Shown piece after piece: positions 1-8,141 of a DNA stretch of 64,000 nucleotides. Origin of the DNA: Sphaerisporangium rhizosphaerae. Its GTDB lineage: Bacteria; Actinomycetota; Actinomycetes; Streptosporangiales; Streptosporangiaceae. A program made the position numbers and the translations under genes. The DNA is taken from the NCBI RefSeq assembly GCF_042665155.1, contig NZ_JBHTCG010000022.1:79894-143893 (forward strand). Reading direction: 5' to 3'. Numbering within the stretch: position 1 is the stretch's first letter; the number at the start of each line of letters is the position of its first letter. Under the pieces are notes generated by a model that was not told the origin of the DNA, did no database searches, and saw only the letters and a list, made by a program, of their open reading frames with translations.

Positions 1-36
1 CACCTTCGCCGAGCGGCCTGACCGCCGGCCGCCGCG

Positions 37-1227
37 TCAGCCGGCGGTCAGGGTCCGGGTCTCGCCGATGGCCAGGTCCCACAGGTCGGCGCGGTCGCGT
101 CCGGCGGCGATCCACGCGGCGCGGGTCTCCTGGACCGGGGCCATCAGCGGCTCGCCGGACAGGACGAACGTCCCCCAGTGCATGGTCGCCATCCGCCGCG
201 CGCCGACGTCCTGGCACGCCTGGACGGCCTCGGCCGGGTCGACGTGGGTGACGTGCATGAACCAGCGCGGCTCGTACGCGCCGACCGGCATGAGGGCCAG
301 GTCGATGCCGGGGTAGCGCTCGCCGATCTGCTTGAAGCGGTCCCCGTAGGCGGTGTCGCCGGCGAAGTAGATCCGCTGCCGCGGCGAGGTCAGCACCCAG
401 CCGCCCCACAGCGACTTGCAGGTGTCGAACAGCGTCCTGCGGCTCCAGTGGTGCGCCGGCACGAAGTCGAAGCTCACCTCGCCGATCTGGGCGCTCTCCC
501 ACCAGTCCAGCTCGGTGACGTTGGTGAACCCTCGCTTGGTGAACCAGCTCGCGAGGTTGGCGGGGACGAACACCGGCGTGTGGCGGGGCAGGCGGCGCAT
601 CGTCGGGGCGTCGAGGTGGTCGTAGTGGTTGTGGCTGATCACGACGGCGTCCACCGGCGGCAGGTCGCTCCAGGCGAGCCCGGGCGGGGTGAGCCGCTGG
701 CGCACGCCGGGGATCTTGCGCGACCACACGGGGTCGGTCAGCACGGTCAGCCCGCCGATGCGCAGCACGTAGGTCGCGTGGCCGACCCAGGTGACGGCCG
801 CGTCCTGCGCGGCGACAGGCGGCAGGCCGGCCCGCAGGACCGGGATCTGGTCGACGTCGCCGATGTCCGGCCGCAGCCCGCCGTGCCAGGTGACGCTGAC
901 GATCTCCCGGAAGTCGGGGAGCGGGCAGGTCAGCCGGTCCTTGAAGTCGGCCGGGAACCGGCGCGGCGCGGCCGGCCCGCCGGGCGGCGTCGCGGGGTCG
1001 TGGGACGGGGCCGGGCCCGGGCGCGTCGCGGGCTCGTAGGACGGGGTGACGGGCGGGCGCGTCCCCGGGCCCGGGGACGAGGGCGCGCGCCCGGAGAGCG
1101 TCGCGGAGGCGGCCGGCTCCGAGGACGAAGGGGCACGTCCGGGCGACGGCGTGGCGAGCGGGAGCGGCGTGCCGGGCTCACTCGGCTGAACGACCGGGGA
1201 GACCTCAGGACTGACGGTTTGCGACAT
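37..1227 (-). CDS. Metallo-beta-lactamase-fold hydrolase (NAPE-PLD/UlaG-like) with Pro-rich N-terminal extension
   Basis: Predicted metal-dependent hydrolase of the metallo-beta-lactamase superfamily, in the branch containing N-acyl phosphatidylethanolamine phospholipase D-like and UlaG-like enzymes. The catalytic core starts near residue 100 and shows GHATYVL at 149-155, TDPVWS, the metal motif HNHYDH at 199-204, then AHHWSRR, FAGDT and MHWG further on. These are the ligand-bearing strands expected of the fold. The first ~95 residues are a Pro/Ser/Ala/Thr-rich low-complexity extension unusual for the family. I keep the ATG at 1227 because AGGAGGG lies five bases before it. No signal peptide is seen. 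The substrate cannot be inferred. Confidence 0.9.
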   Translation of the reverse strand: MSQTVSPEVSPVVQPSEPGTPLPLATPSPGRAPSSSEPAASATLSGRAPSSPGPGTRPPVTPSYEPATRPGPAPSHDPATPPGGPAAPRRFPADFKDRLTCPLPDFREIVSVTWHGGLRPDIGDVDQIPVLRAGLPPVAAQDAAVTWVGHATYVLRIGGLTVLTDPVWSRKIPGVRQRLTPPGLAWSDLPPVDAVVISHNHYDHLDAPTMRRLPRHTPVFVPANLASWFTKRGFTNVTELDWWESAQIGEVSFDFVPAHHWSRRTLFDTCKSLWGGWVLTSPRQRIYFAGDTAYGDRFKQIGERYPGIDLALMPVGAYEPRWFMHVTHVDPAEAVQACQDVGARRMATMHWGTFVLSGEPLMAPVQETRAAWIAAGRDRADLWDLAIGETRTLTAG

Positions 1228-1400
1228 TCGACCCTCCTGTTCGTCACCGAGTGGAGGCGGGTTGTTTCCAGTTGGGGATCACCACTCTGCTGTCATGATC
1301 CCCCGTGGGCGGAAAACATGCCTCAGCCGACGGAGGTATCCGTCATGTCCTCCCTGGTGCCGACATGGTGGTCGAAAATCTGCTGCTCACCGCAGGTGTG

Positions 1401-1490
1401 TCGTCCAGTAACGTTCCCGCCTGCGCAGGCTTCCTCCCCGATATGTCATCTACTGACATTCCCGCCGAAGCGGGCTTCCTCTCACTCCAG
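1401..1490. repeat. Two tandem 45-bp repeats, each with a small hairpin
   Basis: Two imperfect direct repeats (1401-1445 and 1446-1490) share a TTCCCGCC...GGCTTCCTC core. The first holds the palindrome GCCTGCGCAGGC (1419-1430). The second holds CCCGC-CGAA-GCGGG (1461-1474), which on the minus strand reads as a stem closed by a UUCG tetraloop. The repeat pair ends just inside the 3' end of the minus-strand gene at 1482, so at least the second hairpin could act as its terminator. No transposase lies nearby. Confidence 0.6.
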
Positions 1491-1907
1491 GGTGCGCCTT
1501 CGCCATCGGGCCGGGTGCCTCGGGTATCCGCCCTCGTCCAGATCGGCGAGCCGCTCGAACGGATTCCACGAGGCGTAGTGGCCGCAGACGACCAGGGAGA
1601 ACCCGGCCGCCAGCACGTACAGCAGCAGCATGGGCAGGCCGACGCAGAAGGCGTACTGGGTGGCGTGCCGCGCCTCGTGCCGGAGCAGGGCGCCGGTCAG
1701 ACAGCCCTCCTCCTGGGCCGTCACCACCACGTTGCCCACGGTGAAGGCCCCCGCGACCGGAAAGCGGATGCGGTACCCGTGCGCGTACAACAGGCCGTGC
1801 TCGCCACGCCGCACCCGGGCCCGCCCGGCCACGGCGATGAGCAACCCGAGCGGCGTCGACAGGTTGACGTAGTTGACGACCTGCCTCGCCCGGTGCCGAC
1901 CGCGCAT
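1482..1907 (-). CDS. Small putative membrane-associated metallopeptidase-like protein (HExxHxxQ)
   Basis: A 141-residue protein of unknown function. It carries HEARHATQ at 77-84, an HExxHxxQ signature like that of DUF4157-type and other minimal zinc metallopeptidases, directly followed by one hydrophobic segment (about 87-107) that could be a membrane helix. The start at 1907 is chosen because sequence upstream of it (arginine/glycine-rich) has no family-like character and overlaps the convergent region of the next gene. Whether the protein is a protease is inference from the motif; a third metal ligand is not obvious. Confidence 0.6.
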   Translation of the reverse strand: MRGRHRARQVVNYVNLSTPLGLLIAVAGRARVRRGEHGLLYAHGYRIRFPVAGAFTVGNVVVTAQEEGCLTGALLRHEARHATQYAFCVGLPMLLLYVLAAGFSLVVCGHYASWNPFERLADLDEGGYPRHPARWRRRTLE

Positions 1908-1921
1908 GCCTCGATTGTCGC

Positions 1922-2455
1922 TCAGCCGCCCGGACGGTGGTAGCGGCCCTGGTGGAACAGCAGCGGCGCGACGTCCCGGGGCAGGTCCGCAGAGACGACG
2001 CCGCCCACCACGATGGAATGGTCGCCCGCCTCGTGCACGGCCGTCGTCCGGCACTCCAGCGTCGCGATGGCGCTGTCGAACAGGGCCAGTCCGAGCGAGC
2101 CGCGCCGGTGGGACCAGCGGTGGAGCTGCCGTTCCAGCGTGAGGCCGCGGGTGGCGAAGGCCCGCGAGGCGTCCTCCCCGTCCTGGCCGAGAATCGAGAT
2201 GCCGAAAACCCCCGCGTCCAGCACGGCGGCGTGGAATCTGGCGATCTTCTCGACGCAGATCAGCACCAGCAGGGGTTCCAGGGAGACCGAAGAGAAGGAG
2301 TTGACCGTCATGGCGTGGTCGACGCCGCCGGACAGCGTGGTGGCGATGGCGACGCCGGTGGCGAAGCGGCCGGTGACCTTGCGGAAGACCTCTTGATCGA
2401 GACGGTTCTCCGCGGGTCCCTGATGCACGCTGGCCAGCTTATGCGGACATACCAT
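1922..2455 (-). CDS. Flavin reductase family protein (FMN-binding split barrel)
   Basis: A 177-residue flavin reductase-like protein, the usual length for the short FMN/FAD reductase partners of two-component monooxygenases (HpaC/DIM6-NTAB type). Typical segments are FRKVTGRFATGVAIATT near residues 24-40, MTVNSFSSVSLEPLLVLICV near 48-67 (flavin-binding loop), and a late GRYH close to the C terminus. It would supply reduced flavin to a partner oxygenase, but no oxygenase is adjacent. Its start overlaps the 3' end of the upstream membrane-protein gene by 17 bp, suggesting co-transcription. An alternative GTG start lies at 2428. Confidence 0.85.
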   Translation of the reverse strand: MVCPHKLASVHQGPAENRLDQEVFRKVTGRFATGVAIATTLSGGVDHAMTVNSFSSVSLEPLLVLICVEKIARFHAAVLDAGVFGISILGQDGEDASRAFATRGLTLERQLHRWSHRRGSLGLALFDSAIATLECRTTAVHEAGDHSIVVGGVVSADLPRDVAPLLFHQGRYHRPGG

Positions 2456-3341
2456 CCGAGATGTTCATGGGGCGCGCGTTGCCACCGCCGAACGGCCCCG
2501 GGCGCAGCAGCCAGGAGCCCGACGAGGGGATCATCAGGACCGCGACCACCAGGGCGATGGCCCCGCCGCCGAGATACCAGTAGCCGGCCGGCGTGGCCGC
2601 CACGATGAGATCGCCCTCGGGCTGCTTGATCGCGAAGACCAGCGCGATGAGCATCCACCCCATGCCGGTGACGAAGGCGCTCAGCTTGGTGCCCATCAGC
2701 CGGCCCGCCCCGTACAGCAGACCGAACAGGATCAGCGACAGGACGATCGGGACAGGCGGCACGAGATCGCCGATGCCCCACGAGTGCTGCAGGCCGGACA
2801 CCACGCCGTAGACGGCACCGAGCACGAACAGCATGCCGTAGGCGGCGCCGGTGACCACGGCACTGGGCTCGGCCTCCGGCGGGTACCCCTCCCGCCACCT
2901 CTCGGTCCAGGACTCGGCCCCCTGCGGCCACTCCCCCTGCACCGCGACCCCACCGACGGGCCCTTGACCACCAGGAGGAACCCACGCTCCCCCGGGCCCA
3001 CCCGTGGGGACATGAACATCTCCCGGACCGCCGCCCGGAACGCCGGGGGTGCCCGGGGTGCCGGGGGTGCCGGGGGTGCCGGGGGTGCCGGGGCCGTCGG
3101 GGCCGTCGGGGACGGGGTGGGGAGTGTCGCCCCCTGAGTGGCCGCCCGCACGCGCCACGTCGGCCTCAGCCTGATCACCGGACCGCAGGACGTCGGCGTC
3201 AGCCCGGTCGCCCGCACGCGGCACGTCGGCGTCGGCCCGGGCGCCGGAGCGCAGGACGTCGGCCTCGGCCCGGTCGCCGGGGCGGCGGGCATCGGCCCTG
3301 GCCTGGCGCGATGGGTCGGCCTTGTCCTGCTCTTCGTCCAT
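2439..3341 (-). CDS. Repeat-rich four-helix membrane protein of unknown function
   Basis: A 300-residue protein with two halves. The N-terminal half is hydrophilic and built from degenerate repeats of about 11-12 residues around RADADV and RSGD/RAGD, followed by a GTP repeat (GTPGTPG...) and a Gly/Pro-rich linker. The C-terminal ~145 residues contain four hydrophobic helices (starting near AYGMLFVLGAVYG, IVLSLILFGLLYG, VTGMGWMLIALVF and YLGGGAIALVVAVLMI). The DNA between about 3042 and 3115 is a 9-bp microsatellite-like repeat that encodes the GTP run. It is not a family I can name. It sits between mshB and the flavin reductase in the same direction. Confidence 0.7.
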   Translation of the reverse strand: MDEEQDKADPSRQARADARRPGDRAEADVLRSGARADADVPRAGDRADADVLRSGDQAEADVARAGGHSGGDTPHPVPDGPDGPGTPGTPGTPGTPGTPGVPGGGPGDVHVPTGGPGGAWVPPGGQGPVGGVAVQGEWPQGAESWTERWREGYPPEAEPSAVVTGAAYGMLFVLGAVYGVVSGLQHSWGIGDLVPPVPIVLSLILFGLLYGAGRLMGTKLSAFVTGMGWMLIALVFAIKQPEGDLIVAATPAGYWYLGGGAIALVVAVLMIPSSGSWLLRPGPFGGGNARPMNISDGMSA

Positions 3342-3351
3342 GTTCCGAAGG

Positions 3352-4257
3352 CTAGCCGATGCCCGCGAAGAGATCGTCTTCGCGGTCGCCCGGCTCGCCG
3401 AGCCCGCCCTCCTCCTCCGGCAGCGCCCGCCCCGCCGGGCCGCGGACGCCGGCCGTGAGGATGTAGTGCTCGACGCCGAGCGCTCCCTCGCCGGCCTTCT
3501 GGGACACCACGAACCACGGCGCGGTGAGGTCGATCTGGGAGCGGTGGGCCCGCATGGCCTCCAGCTTGGCCGGGCCGTACGCGCGGGCGTCGATCACCGT
3601 GGTGATCTCGGAGTCCGCGGACCCGAAGGGGATGTCCTCCACATCGTCGGCGAAGAACTCGACGCCGGCCTCGCGCATCGCCTCGCCGACCTTGCGCAGG
3701 GACGACTTGGACATGGCCGTGATGTAGAACTTCGCGACCTGCCAGGGCTCGCCCTCGCCGAAGGAGGCGTCGGCGGCCAGCTCGAAGGCCCGCCAGGCGA
3801 CGCGGTGAGCCTGGATGTGGTCAGGGTGGCCGTAGAAGCCGTTCTCGTCGTAGGTCACCAGCACCTGCGGCCGGACCTCGCGGATGGTCTTCACCAGCTC
3901 GCCGGCCGCCTCGTCGAGATCGGCACGCCAGAAACAGGAGGGGTTGTCGTTGGTGGGTTCGCCCATCATGCCGGAGTCGCGCCAGCGGCCGGCGCCGCCG
4001 AGGAAACGGTGGTCTTCGACGCCCAGCGCCTTGCAGGCGGCCTCGAGCTCGCCGATGCGGTGCTCGCCGAGCCGGTCTTCCTTGCCGGCGGCGAGATGGG
4101 CCAGATCGGGCACGACGATCTCACCCTCTTCGCCGAGGGTGCAGGTGACCAAGGTGACATGGGCGCCCTCGGCGGCGTACTTCGCCATCGTGGCGCCCGT
4201 GCCGCTGGTCTCGTCGTCGGGGTGGGCGTGCACGAGCAGCAATCGACGATCTGTCAT
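3352..4257 (-). CDS. mshB: N-acetyl-1-D-myo-inositol-2-amino-2-deoxy-alpha-D-glucopyranoside deacetylase (mycothiol biosynthesis)
   Basis: MshB removes the acetyl group from GlcNAc-inositol to give GlcN-inositol, the second committed stage of mycothiol synthesis in the cytosol. The 301-residue length matches MshB (about 300). The zinc site is visible: AHPDDE places His12 and Asp15, and GHPDHIQAH places His144, Asp146 and His147, matching the His/Asp/His triad of the mycobacterial enzyme. GAGRWRDSGM (about 88-97) is the typical MshB/Mca substrate loop. The paralogue Mca (mycothiol conjugate amidase) is the alternative, but length and the GRWRDSGM context favour MshB. It is divergent from the peptidase gene at 4325. 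Confidence 0.92.
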   Translation of the reverse strand: MTDRRLLLVHAHPDDETSGTGATMAKYAAEGAHVTLVTCTLGEEGEIVVPDLAHLAAGKEDRLGEHRIGELEAACKALGVEDHRFLGGAGRWRDSGMMGEPTNDNPSCFWRADLDEAAGELVKTIREVRPQVLVTYDENGFYGHPDHIQAHRVAWRAFELAADASFGEGEPWQVAKFYITAMSKSSLRKVGEAMREAGVEFFADDVEDIPFGSADSEITTVIDARAYGPAKLEAMRAHRSQIDLTAPWFVVSQKAGEGALGVEHYILTAGVRGPAGRALPEEEGGLGEPGDREDDLFAGIG

Positions 4258-4324
4258 GCCCGAAGGCTAGCCAACCCGACCGACAGAACGGCGATGCCCT
4301 GAGCCCACCTGGCAGGATGAGGGC

Positions 4325-6388
4325 ATGAGTGAGAGCTTTCCCCGTCTTTACGCAAGGACCCGCCGTTTCACGCTGGGAGCGCCCCGTGGGTTCACGATCT
4401 CCCCTGACGGCGGCCGTGTCGCCTTCCTGCGCAGCCGGTCGGGCACCGACCCCGTGACGTGCCTGTGGGAGCTCGACCTCACCTCCCGCGCCGAGCGCCT
4501 GGTGGTGGACCCCGCCGACCTCGGCGCCGCCGACGAGGACCTGCCGGCCGAGGAGCGGGCCCGGCGCGAGCGGGCCAGGGAGCAGGCGGGCGGCGTCGTC
4601 GCCTACGCCACCGACGCCGCCGTGACCTCGGCGGCGTTCGCGCTGTCCGGCGGGCTCTACCTCGCCGACCTGCCGTCGGGCACGGTGCGCCGGCTCGAAA
4701 CGCCCGGGCCGGTGATCGACCCGCGCCTGTCCCCCGACGGCTCCACGGTCGCGTACGTGACCGGCGGCGCGCTGCGCGTGCAGGAGGTCGCCACCGGCGC
4801 CGACCGCGCGCTGGCCGCGCCCGAGGCCGAGAACGTCACCTACGGCCTGGCCGAGTTCATCGCCGCCGAGGAGCTCGACCGCATGCGCGGCCACTGGTGG
4901 TCGCCTGACGGCACGGCGCTGCTGGCCGAACGCGCCGACGAGTCGCCCGTCCAGGTGTGGCACATCGCCGATCCGGCCAACCCCGGCCGCACCCCCACCG
5001 CCGTCGCCTATCCCGCCGCCGGCACGGCCAACGCGACGGTGGAGCTGGTGATCCTCGGGCTGGACGGCTCGCGCGTGCCCGTCCCGTTCGAGGACGAGTA
5101 CCTGGTGAACGCCTCCTGGGACCGCTTCGGGCCGTCGATCGTCACCATGCCCCGCGACCAGAAGGCGATCAGGCTCTGGTCCGTCGACCCGGCCACCGGA
5201 GCGGCCACGCTCGTGCGCGAGGACACCGACGAGGCGTGGGTGGACGTCGTCGGCGGGGTCCCCGCGCGGCTGGGGGACGGCACGCTGGTGTGGGTGGCCG
5301 ACGCCGACGGCGGACGGCGCCTGATCGTCGGCGACGCCCCGGTGACCCCGCCGACCCTGCAGGTGCGGGACGTGCTCGGCGTCGACGGCGGCACCGTGCT
5401 GTTCCGCGCGAGCGGCGACCCGACCGAGATCCACCTGTGGACGTGGTCGGCCGGCGCGATCACCCCGCTCACCACCGAGCCCGGCGTGCACAACGGCCGG
5501 CTCACCGCGGGCACCCTGCTCATCGCCTCCCAGACCCTGGACGGTCCGGGCACCACCGTCCAAATCCGGCGCGGCGAGCAGCGCCTGCACATCGCCTCGC
5601 TGGCCGAGCGTCCCCGGCTGGAGCCGCGCGTCTCACTGGTGCGCACGGGTGAGCGCGACCTGGCCACCGCCGTCCTGTTGCCCAGCGGGCACGTGCCCGG
5701 CTCGCGGCGGCTGCCCGTCCTGATGGACCCCTACGGCGGGCCGCACGCGCAGCGCGTCATGGCCAACGGCCGCATCTTCCTGGAGCCGCAGTGGTTCGCC
5801 GACCAGGGCTTCGCGGTGATCGTGGCCGACGGCCGCGGCACGCCGGGCCGCGGGCCGGCGTTCGAGCGCGAGATCCTGCACAACGTGCCGGGCCCGGTGC
5901 TCGAAGACCAGGTGGACGCGCTGCACGGCGCCGCCCGGCTCTACCCCGACGACCTGGACCTGGACCGGGTCGCCATCAAGGGCTGGTCGTTCGGCGGCTA
6001 CCTGGCGGCGCTGGCCGTGCTGCGCCGCCCTGATGTGTTCCACGCGGCCATCGCCGGCGCCCCGGTCACCGACTGGAGCCTGTACGACACCGCCTACACC
6101 GAGCGGTACCTCGGCCACCCCGCCGAGCGGCCGGAGGTGTACGAGCAGACCTCGCTGATGCCCGACGCCGAGAAGTTGTCCCGGCCGCTGCTGCTCATCC
6201 ACGGCCTGGCCGACGACAACGTGGTGGCGGCCCACACGCTGCGCCTGTCGTCGGCGCTGCTGGCCGCGGGGCGTCCGCACATCGTGCTGCCGCTGTCGGG
6301 CGTCACTCACATGACCCCGCAGGAGGTCGTCGCGGAGAACCTCCTGCACCTCCAGGTCGACTTCCTCAAGAAGTCCCTGGGCGCCTGA
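4325..6388 (+). CDS. S9 family prolyl oligopeptidase, dipeptidyl-peptidase IV-like
   Basis: A 687-residue serine peptidase with an N-terminal beta-propeller and a C-terminal alpha/beta-hydrolase domain. The nucleophile is in GWSFGGY (Ser555), the acid in HGLADDNV (Asp630/631) and the base in GVTHM (His662). The double-Glu motif AAEELDRMRG (Glu182/Glu183), which in DPP-IV holds the free N terminus of the substrate, predicts release of N-terminal dipeptides, usually X-Pro. No signal peptide is evident, so it is probably cytosolic peptide salvage. The ATG lies close to the divergent mshB start (67 bp), so the promoters overlap. Two strong hairpins follow the stop. Confidence 0.93.
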   Translation: MSESFPRLYARTRRFTLGAPRGFTISPDGGRVAFLRSRSGTDPVTCLWELDLTSRAERLVVDPADLGAADEDLPAEERARRERAREQAGGVVAYATDAAVTSAAFALSGGLYLADLPSGTVRRLETPGPVIDPRLSPDGSTVAYVTGGALRVQEVATGADRALAAPEAENVTYGLAEFIAAEELDRMRGHWWSPDGTALLAERADESPVQVWHIADPANPGRTPTAVAYPAAGTANATVELVILGLDGSRVPVPFEDEYLVNASWDRFGPSIVTMPRDQKAIRLWSVDPATGAATLVREDTDEAWVDVVGGVPARLGDGTLVWVADADGGRRLIVGDAPVTPPTLQVRDVLGVDGGTVLFRASGDPTEIHLWTWSAGAITPLTTEPGVHNGRLTAGTLLIASQTLDGPGTTVQIRRGEQRLHIASLAERPRLEPRVSLVRTGERDLATAVLLPSGHVPGSRRLPVLMDPYGGPHAQRVMANGRIFLEPQWFADQGFAVIVADGRGTPGRGPAFEREILHNVPGPVLEDQVDALHGAARLYPDDLDLDRVAIKGWSFGGYLAALAVLRRPDVFHAAIAGAPVTDWSLYDTAYTERYLGHPAERPEVYEQTSLMPDAEKLSRPLLLIHGLADDNVVAAHTLRLSSALLAAGRPHIVLPLSGVTHMTPQEVVAENLLHLQVDFLKKSLGA

Positions 6389-6396
6389 CCCCGTGG

Positions 6397-6462
6397 CCGC
6401 CGGGCGGGCCCTCCCCCGGAAAGGGGGCCTGCCCGGCGGAATCCCTCCGGTCTCCGGAGGGA
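6397..6462 (+). terminator. Double hairpin terminator after the S9 peptidase
   Basis: Two hairpins in tandem follow the stop at 6388. The first pairs CCGCCGGGC (6397-6405) with GCCCGGCGG (6431-6439) and has an additional inner CCCC/GGGG pairing. The second pairs TCCCTCCGG (6442-6450) with CCGGAGGGA (6454-6462) around a 3-base loop. There is no strong T-tract, as is usual in high-GC actinomycetes. Confidence 0.7.
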
Positions 6463-6604
6463 GTGCCGCACCGGCGTCACGACGACTCCGGCGATGAACG
6501 TTTCGCCCGCCGTGGACGGTGACCGGGCGCGCGTCCGTACTTAAAACCGCAGCTAGCACGCCGGGAGATGGATCCCTCCCGCGGAGTGACGTGCCGTTAC
6601 TTTG

Positions 6605-6633
6605 TTGACTAACCCAATTTAATCGGCTTAGCT
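6605..6633 (+). promoter_or_regulatory. Possible promoter of the pectinesterase gene
   Basis: TTGACT at 6605-6610 followed after 17 bp by TTAGCT at 6628-6633, inside a locally AT-rich patch unlike the surroundings. The -35 is good and the -10 weak. It lies about 45 bp before the ATG of the secreted pectinesterase. The region 6463-6604 holds nothing else I can identify. Confidence 0.35.
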
Positions 6634-6676
6634 CCCCCCGCGCCTCCGACTTCGCAGGGAAAGGGGTACAGGCCAC

Positions 6677-8047
6677 ATGATGCTGAAGCGGTTGCTGTCG
6701 GCCGGCGGAGCGCTGGCCGCCGTATGTTCGGCCTCGGTCCTGCTGCCGCCGCACGCGTCGGCCGCGGCAGGATGCCGGGTGTCCTACGCCATCACCGCGC
6801 AGTGGGGCTACGGGTTCAGCGCGGACGTCACGATCACCAACCTGGGCGATCCCATCTCCGGCTGGCAGCTGAAGTGGTCCTTCGACGCCGGCCAGACCGT
6901 CCTCCAGGGATGGAACGCCTCCATCACCCAGAGCGGCGGCGACGTGACCGCCTCCAACGTCTCCTACAACGGGTCACTGGCCACCGGGGCCTCCACCGCC
7001 TTCGGCTTCAACGGAACCTCGACCGGTTCCAACCCCGTCCCCGCGGCCTTCACCCTCAACGGCACCGCCTGCACCGGCTCGCCCACCACCCCGACCCCGA
7101 CGCCCACCCCCACGCCGACACCCACGCCGACACCCACGCCGACGCCCACCCCCTCGCCAGGCGGTCAGCCGACCGTGGCGTCGGACGGCACCGGGAAGTA
7201 CCGGACCGTGCAGGCGGCCATCAACGCCGTCCCGTCGAACAACACCAGCAGGGTCACCATCACCATCAAGCCCGGCACCTACCGTGAGATCGTCACGGTG
7301 AACAAGCCGTACGTCACCCTGCAGGGCCTGGGCTCCTCGCCCGCGAACACCGTGATCGTGAACAACCGGTCGGCGGCCGGCAGCGGCGGCACCTTCAGCA
7401 GCTACACCGCCATCGTGTCCGCCCGCGACTTCACCGCGACCAACCTGACCGTCTCCAACGACTACACCGAGAACGGCAGCACGGTCGACCAGCAGGCCGT
7501 CGCGTTGCGCCTGGACTCCGACCGCACGACCCTGACGAACGTCCGGCTGCTCGGCGACCAGGACACCCTGCTGGTCAACGACTCCGCCCGCGCGTACGTC
7601 AGAGGCTCCTACGTCGAGGGCACGGTCGACTTCATCTTCGGCGGCGGCACCGCCGTGTTCGACAACTGCGACATCTACGAGAAGCGCAGCACCGGCGGTC
7701 CGCTCACCGCGGCCCGCACCGCGGCCTCCAAGACCTACGGCCTGCTGATCTACAAGTCCCGGATCACCGGCGCCACCGGCAACACCACCAACCTGGGACG
7801 GCCCTGGGGGCCCGACGCCCAGGTGCTCTACCGGGAGTCCTCGCTCAGCGCGACCATCAAGACCGCGCAGCCCTGGACCGACATGTCCGGCAACTCATGG
7901 AAGACCGCGCGGTTCCTCGAATACCGGAACACCGGCGCGGGGGCCGGGACGAACTCCAACCGTCCCCAGCTCGCCGACTCCCAGGCGGCCAACTACACCC
8001 CGCAGCGGTATCTCGCCGGATCCGACGGCTGGAACCCCATCGGCTGA
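6677..8047 (+). CDS. Secreted pectinesterase with cellulose-binding module (CBM2-linker-CE8)
   Basis: A 456-residue exported plant-wall enzyme. Residues 1-31 are a Sec signal peptide ending near ASAAAG. Residues about 33-135 form a CBM2-like module with the expected aromatic residues (GYGFSADVTITN, WQLKWSF, GWNASI). A pure Thr-Pro linker covers about 138-156. The rest is a carbohydrate esterase family 8 right-handed beta-helix with the conserved blocks GTYREIV, QAVALR, GDQDTLL, VDFIFG (catalytic Asp) and LGRPWG (catalytic Arg region). It should remove methyl esters from homogalacturonan while anchored to cellulose. It is a stand-alone gene, closed by a bidirectional hairpin. Confidence 0.95.
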   Translation: MMLKRLLSAGGALAAVCSASVLLPPHASAAAGCRVSYAITAQWGYGFSADVTITNLGDPISGWQLKWSFDAGQTVLQGWNASITQSGGDVTASNVSYNGSLATGASTAFGFNGTSTGSNPVPAAFTLNGTACTGSPTTPTPTPTPTPTPTPTPTPTPTPSPGGQPTVASDGTGKYRTVQAAINAVPSNNTSRVTITIKPGTYREIVTVNKPYVTLQGLGSSPANTVIVNNRSAAGSGGTFSSYTAIVSARDFTATNLTVSNDYTENGSTVDQQAVALRLDSDRTTLTNVRLLGDQDTLLVNDSARAYVRGSYVEGTVDFIFGGGTAVFDNCDIYEKRSTGGPLTAARTAASKTYGLLIYKSRITGATGNTTNLGRPWGPDAQVLYRESSLSATIKTAQPWTDMSGNSWKTARFLEYRNTGAGAGTNSNRPQLADSQAANYTPQRYLAGSDGWNPIG

Positions 8048-8110
8048 CCGGAGAACCCGCGGACGGCTCCCGGCGGGGCGGCGGGCATCGCCGCGCCGGG
8101 CAGGAGATCA

Positions 8111-8141
8111 CCCGGTGACCGGACCGCCCCCGGTCACCGGG
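8111..8141. terminator. Bidirectional terminator between convergent genes
   Basis: A perfect 12-bp inverted repeat, CCCGGTGACCGG (8111-8122) and CCGGTCACCGGG (8130-8141), with a 7-base loop. It lies between the pectinesterase stop and the convergent ABC transporter gene, overlapping the latter's stop codon. Confidence 0.75.

Noticed and set aside
6964..7149. Gly-Val repeat reading frame opposite the pectinesterase linker
   Set aside because: It is the complement of the Thr-Pro linker of the pectinesterase.
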